Source of the DNA: an uncultured Bacteroidales bacterium
Lineage (GTDB): Bacteria; Bacteroidota; Bacteroidia; Bacteroidales; Bacteroidaceae
NCBI GenBank assembly: GCA_902779165.1
Contig: CACZAN010000041.1
Span: forward strand, 1-43,017
Direction of reading: 5' to 3'
DNA: 43,017 nt
The notes below the pieces were generated by a model. The model was not told the DNA's origin. It made no database searches and saw nothing but the letters and a program-made list of their open reading frames with translations. The translations under genes and the position numbers were made by a program. Of this stretch, positions 39,472 to 43,017 are shown piece by piece. The stretch's first letter is position 1. Every line of letters begins with the position of its first letter.

Positions 39472-41700
39472 TTATTCCTCACGGCGGGGACGGTGTTCTC
39501 CGTGGTCGGGACGTTCGCCACGCTCAGGGCGTTCGCGACGGGGACGGGGAGGACGCTCGACGTAGCCTTCGGGCTTCGGGATGAGGACGCGGTGCGAGAG
39601 CTTGAACTTGCCGGTCTTCGGGTCGATTTCCAGCAGCTTGACGGTCATCTTGTCGCCCTCCTTGATGCCGGCTTCCTCAACGGTCTCGAGGCGCTTCCAG
39701 TCAATCTCGGAGATGTGGAGCAGACCGTCCTTACCCGGCATGAATTCCACGAAGCAGCCATAAGGCATGATGCTGCGAACGGTGCCTTCGTAGACCTCGC
39801 CCACTTCGGGCACAGCAACGATGGCGCGGATCTTCGACAGTGCGGCCTGGATGCTCTCGGCGTTGGGGCCGCTGACCTGCACCTTGCCGACTCCGTCTTC
39901 TTCGTCGATGGTGATGGTGGCACCGGTGTCTTCCTGCATTCCCTGAATGATCTTTCCGCCAGGGCCAATGACGGCTCCGATGAACTCCTTCGGGATGATG
40001 ATCTGCTCGATACGGGGAACGTGGGGCTTGAGTTCGGGACGGGGCTCGGGCATGCACTCGAGGATCTTGCCGAGGATGTGCTCGCGGGCCTGCTTGGCCT
40101 GCATGAGGGCCTTCTCGAGGATCTCGTAGCTGAGGCCGTCGCACTTGATATCCATCTGGGTGGCGGTGAGGCCATCCTTGGTGCCGGTGGTCTTGAAGTC
40201 CATGTCGCCAAGGTGATCCTCGTCGCCGAGGATGTCGGAGAGCACAGCATACTTCTCTTCACCGGGGTTCTTGATCAGACCCATAGCAATACCGCTGACG
40301 GGCTTCTTGATGGGCACACCGGCGTCCATGAGGGCGAGGGTGCCTGCGCAGACGGTAGCCATGGAGCTGGAACCGTTGCTCTCGAGGATGTCGCTGACGA
40401 CACGCACAACGTAGGGATAATCTGCAGGAATCTGACCCTTCAGGGCGCGCCATGCGAGGTGGCCGTGACCAATCTCGCGACGGCCTACGCCGCGCTGTGC
40501 CTTGGCCTCGCCAGTGGAGAAGGGCGGGAAGTTATAGTGCAGGAGGAAGCGCATGTAGGAGCGGTCGAGGACGTCGTCCACGAGCTTCTCGTCGAGCTTG
40601 GTGCCGAGGGTGACGGTGGAGAGCGACTGGGTCTCGCCACGGGTGAAGATGGAGCTTCCGTGAGGTCCGGGCAGGGGGCTGACTTCGCACCAGATGGGGC
40701 GGATGTCGGTGGTGCCGCGACCGTCGAGACGAATGCCTTCATCGAGGATGCAACGGCGCATGGCGTCGCGCTCTACGTCGTGGTAGTAACGGTCCACGAG
40801 GGCGTTCTTCTCTTCGAGTTCTGCAGCATCCATGTCTGCATGAGCCTCGGCGTAGCGCACCTTGAAGTCCTCGCGAATCTTCTCGAATGCCTCGGCGCGG
40901 GCCTGCTTCTCGAAAGCCTGCTTGGTGATATCGTAGGCGGGCTGGTAGCACTCCTTGTTGACCTGCTCGCGCAGTTCCTCGTCGTTGACCTCGTGGCAGT
41001 ATTCGCGCTTGACGTCCTTGCCGAGTTCCTTTGAGAGTTCCTTCTGGAGGCGGCACATGGGCTTGATGGCCTCGTGGGCTACCTTCAGAGCCTGGAGCAG
41101 ATCCTGCTCGCTGACTTCCTTCATCTCGCCCTCGACCATCATGATGTTTTCTTCGGTGGCGCCGACCATGATGTCCATGTCGGCATCCTTCATCTGCTCG
41201 AAGGTGGGGTCCACGATGTACTCGCCGTTGAGACGAATGACGCGTACCTCAGAGATGGGGCCCTCGAAGGGGATGTCGGAGCAGCTGAGGGCGGCGCTGG
41301 CTGCGAAACCTGCCAAAGCATCGGGCATGTCGATGCCGTCGGCAGAGTAGAGGTTCACATTCACGTAGACCTCAGCGTGGTAGTTGCTGGGGAAAAGGGG
41401 ACGGAGCGCACGGTCGACGAGGCGACAGGTGAGGATTTCGTCATCATTGGCCTTGCCTTCGCGCTTCGTGAAGCCACCGGGGAAACGGCCGGCAGCGGCA
41501 TATTTCTCGCGATATTCTACTTGAAGGGGCATGAAATCGGTTCCGGGAACGGCATCCTTGGCGGCACAAACGGTGGCCAGGAGCATCGTATTTCCCATTC
41601 GGAGCATCACGGCTCCGTCTGCTTGCTTAGCAAGCTTGCCAGTCTCGATGGAAATCTCGCGGCCATCGGGCAACTGGACTGTCTTGGTGATTACGTTCAT
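39472..41700 (-). CDS. pnp: Polyribonucleotide nucleotidyltransferase (PNPase)
   Basis: PNPase degrades RNA 3' to 5' by phosphorolysis. From ATG 41700 ([20 protein letters not shown]) the protein has 742 residues; an upstream TTG at 41715 is rejected. Two RNase PH-like domains are visible: the first with [20 protein letters not shown], the second with [21 protein letters not shown] and [17 protein letters not shown] domain ([20 protein letters not shown]) and an S1 domain ([20 protein letters not shown]) follow. The C-terminus is an Arg/Pro/Glu-rich tail (about 710-742), an addition seen in Bacteroidetes enzymes. About 110 nt of leader separate it from its promoter box, in keeping with the autoregulated leaders known for pnp. 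It is followed by a terminator. Confidence 0.97.
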   Translation of the reverse strand: MNVITKTVQLPDGREISIETGKLAKQADGAVMLRMGNTMLLATVCAAKDAVPGTDFMPLQVEYREKYAAAGRFPGGFTKREGKANDDEILTCRLVDRALRPLFPSNYHAEVYVNVNLYSADGIDMPDALAGFAASAALSCSDIPFEGPISEVRVIRLNGEYIVDPTFEQMKDADMDIMVGATEENIMMVEGEMKEVSEQDLLQALKVAHEAIKPMCRLQKELSKELGKDVKREYCHEVNDEELREQVNKECYQPAYDITKQAFEKQARAEAFEKIREDFKVRYAEAHADMDAAELEEKNALVDRYYHDVERDAMRRCILDEGIRLDGRGTTDIRPIWCEVSPLPGPHGSSIFTRGETQSLSTVTLGTKLDEKLVDDVLDRSYMRFLLHYNFPPFSTGEAKAQRGVGRREIGHGHLAWRALKGQIPADYPYVVRVVSDILESNGSSSMATVCAGTLALMDAGVPIKKPVSGIAMGLIKNPGEEKYAVLSDILGDEDHLGDMDFKTTGTKDGLTATQMDIKCDGLSYEILEKALMQAKQAREHILGKILECMPEPRPELKPHVPRIEQIIIPKEFIGAVIGPGGKIIQGMQEDTGATITIDEEDGVGKVQVSGPNAESIQAALSKIRAIVAVPEVGEVYEGTVRSIMPYGCFVEFMPGKDGLLHISEIDWKRLETVEEAGIKEGDKMTVKLLEIDPKTGKFKLSHRVLIPKPEGYVERPPRPRRERPERGERPDHGEHRPRREE

Positions 41701-41816
41701 CTTGTGATTTGACAATTTAACGATTTACAATTTTACTTTTACGATTGCGTCAAAAAAATATTACTTTCTTCGTCTCAAAACGTTCTTTCTTTTCGGGATG
41801 GTCTCAAAAAACCGCG

Positions 41817-41824
41817 CAAAGGTA
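41817..41824 (-). promoter_or_regulatory. -7 box of pnp
   Basis: The minus strand reads TACCTTTG followed by CGCG. Directly upstream, 41834-41866 is a 7-nt tandem tract (GTTTAAA on the plus strand) filling the -33 region, as at rsmF. Confidence 0.6.
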
Positions 41825-41833
41825 GTGATAATA

Positions 41834-41866
41834 GTTTAAAGTTTAAAGTTTAAGATTTAAAGTTTT
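41834..41866. repeat. 7-nt tandem tract, unit GTTTAAA
   Basis: Three clean units and degenerate further units lie immediately upstream of the pnp -7 box, between it and the end of comF at 41939. Confidence 0.7.
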
Positions 41867-41938
41867 GCGCGCACAGGGAGGGAAAGGCTCATTTTTACGT
41901 TTTTTTAACCCAAATCGGTCATTAGGATGGATCGGTGC

Positions 41939-42673
41939 TTACGCCTCTGACTCCCTCCACGCCTGTATCCACACCTCTGTTGAGAGGTTTACCCAAGCCC
42001 ATGTGAAGGTGGAAATGCGGATGTCGGAGAAGCTCTCAAGAACGCCGACAGCTCCCATAATGGTGGCGCCGGTGGTCATCACGTCGTCCACCAGCATCAG
42101 ATGCTGCCCCTGGGCAATGGCAGCATCCTCGGCGAGGGAGAAGAGGTCGCGTCCGTTGCGGAAGCGGTCTGGAAGGCGGAAGTGGGTCTGCGACTCGCGG
42201 TCCTGATGGCGCACGAGGAGGTCGGTACGCACCGGAAGCCCCAATTCCTCAGAAATTCCGTGGGCGATGGACTCTGCCTGATTGAACCCCCGACGTCTCC
42301 GACGTTGCCGGCTCAGCGGCAGCGGCACCAAGGCATCGATGTCATCAAAGAGCCCAGTAGGGGCCAGTCGTCGGGCCGCCATACGCCCCAGCCAGCGTCC
42401 GAGGTCGTGGTCGCGGGTGAATTTCATCTCGTGCACCAGTCGTGCCGCCGCATTCTCGCGCCGATAGATGCAGAGGGCGCCGCACTTCGCCAAAGCCGGA
42501 TGTTCCTCTCGCCAACGCAGGATATGACGGTTCATTCGCCAGTCCATCTCCTCCTCAAAAGGCAGTTTCAGCAGACAGGCGGGACACACATACAGCTCGC
42601 CGAGAGCCAAGCGCTGGCCGCAGACGACGCACTGTCGGGGGAAGAAGAATTCCTGAAGGCGACGAAATAGCAT
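41939..42673 (-). CDS. comF: ComF family phosphoribosyltransferase-like protein
   Basis: From ATG 42673 (MLFRRLQEFFFPRQC) the protein has 244 residues, the usual ComF length; the TTG at 42703 would overlap the upstream gene and is rejected. An N-terminal four-cysteine zinc-binding site is seen as CVVCGQRL and CPACL. A phosphoribosyltransferase fold follows, with the RRRRRGFNQAESIA segment and the PRPP-binding motif HLMLVDDVMTTGATIMG. ComF proteins assist DNA uptake in competent bacteria; in Bacteroidetes the role is not established. It lies 17 bp after the small Cys-rich membrane protein gene on the same strand. Confidence 0.92.
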   Translation of the reverse strand: MLFRRLQEFFFPRQCVVCGQRLALGELYVCPACLLKLPFEEEMDWRMNRHILRWREEHPALAKCGALCIYRRENAAARLVHEMKFTRDHDLGRWLGRMAARRLAPTGLFDDIDALVPLPLSRQRRRRRGFNQAESIAHGISEELGLPVRTDLLVRHQDRESQTHFRLPDRFRNGRDLFSLAEDAAIAQGQHLMLVDDVMTTGATIMGAVGVLESFSDIRISTFTWAWVNLSTEVWIQAWRESEA

Positions 42674-42690
42674 GGGATTCACGTTTTGCG

Positions 42691-42942
42691 TCAGCGACAG
42701 CAATCACAAGCTGTGTCCCTGGGACAACTCGGCCTGTCGGCCGGGCGAAGAGGGGCGTCGTCATGACGATGATTACAGGTCTCGGCCAACGGACATCCGG
42801 CGCAATGCGGATCGCCCGCCTGTGGAGTGCGGAAACGTTTCCAAAGGCGGCGAGCCGTGTAGATCAGACAGGCGGCGAGGATGAGAGTGACGAGAATGGG
42901 TTGCAAAATGTTGAAATATGAGTCCACTTTAAAAAGTGGCAT
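42691..42942 (-). CDS. FeoB-associated-type Cys-rich membrane peptide
   Basis: This 83-residue protein has one membrane helix (about 12-30, ILQPILVTLILAACLIYTA), a basic stretch (RRLWKRFR) and a Cys cluster HCAGCPLAETC, the pattern of the FeoB-associated Cys-rich membrane family. A further CxxxxCDCCR ends the protein, which is longer than most members. Family members usually follow feoB; the 75 bp upstream to the window edge show no recognisable FeoB sequence, so that link is unverified. An inverted repeat CCACTTT/AAAGTGG overlaps the start codon region (42924-42939). Confidence 0.65.
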   Translation of the reverse strand: MPLFKVDSYFNILQPILVTLILAACLIYTARRLWKRFRTPQAGDPHCAGCPLAETCNHRHDDAPLRPADRPSCPRDTACDCCR

Positions 42943-43017
42943 TTATGTTAAACATTTGCTCTGAAGAATATAATCTGAGCTTCAAAACAGACAGCACGGT
43001 TTTTTCTGCGATGAGCG

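Noticed and set aside
39493-41034. 513-residue plus-strand frame opposite pnp
   Set aside because: It is antisense to the PNPase domains and has no start signal or domain of its own.
42943-43017. 3' end of feoB upstream of the Cys-rich peptide gene
   Set aside because: Two short open frames reach the window edge on the minus strand, but neither shows a recognisable FeoB C-terminus in 25 codons.

Overview
The window looks like chromosome from a Bacteroidales bacterium, most likely Prevotellaceae-like. The evidence is: repeated Bacteroidetes promoter boxes (TAnnTTTG); a PorE-type component of the type IX secretion system (T9SS); three very large secreted proteins ending in a short T9SS-like tail (WYDLNGRR...KGIYI..GKKVVVK); paired MutA/MutB methylmalonyl-CoA mutase subunits; and a DUF349-repeat protein. 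Species cannot be named from sequence reading alone. No rRNA, tRNA, CRISPR array, complete insertion sequence or phage gene was found.

Layout. 1-11.6 kb is mostly housekeeping: the end of a thioredoxin-fold protein, an RsmF-type rRNA methyltransferase divergent from thyA and folA, then on the minus strand a DUF349 protein, CorA, PorE and topoisomerase III. 11.8-15.8 kb holds mutA and mutB; mutB is broken by an apparent deletion in its B12-binding domain. 15.9-21.1 kb is a minus-strand group: a TerB-like acidic protein, a membrane-anchored GNAT protein, rnhB and a GH31 glycosidase. 21.7-37.2 kb is the accessory heart: a secreted sialidase, two related ~60-residue peptides, a single polypeptide combining GH20 hexosaminidase and GH33 sialidase, and an M60 (mucinase-type) metallopeptidase. 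37.2-39.3 kb is a scrapyard: a gpmI 5' remnant, a 22-nt-phased repeat array, a 31-bp inverted repeat, an ORF fragment and a frameshifted InlB/GLUG surface protein gene. 39.4-43 kb holds pnp, comF and a FeoB-associated-type Cys-rich membrane peptide.

How the genes fit together. The sialidase, hexosaminidase-sialidase and M60 peptidase would be expected to desialylate, trim and cleave mucin-type glycoproteins outside the cell. All three carry a signal peptide, a shared ~160-residue module and a shared ~200-residue C-terminal region ending in the T9SS-like tail, and PorE is encoded 12 kb upstream. The two small peptides flank these enzymes: one follows the sialidase and one sits 6 nt before the hexosaminidase-sialidase.

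The most unusual DNA signal is a family of degenerate arrays with a strict ~22-nt period at four intergenic places (about 804-913, 21423-21554, 37561-37939, 39398-39443). They share words and even word order, cannot encode a peptide repeat because 22 is not a multiple of 3, and at one site double as the pnp terminator. I do not recognise this family.
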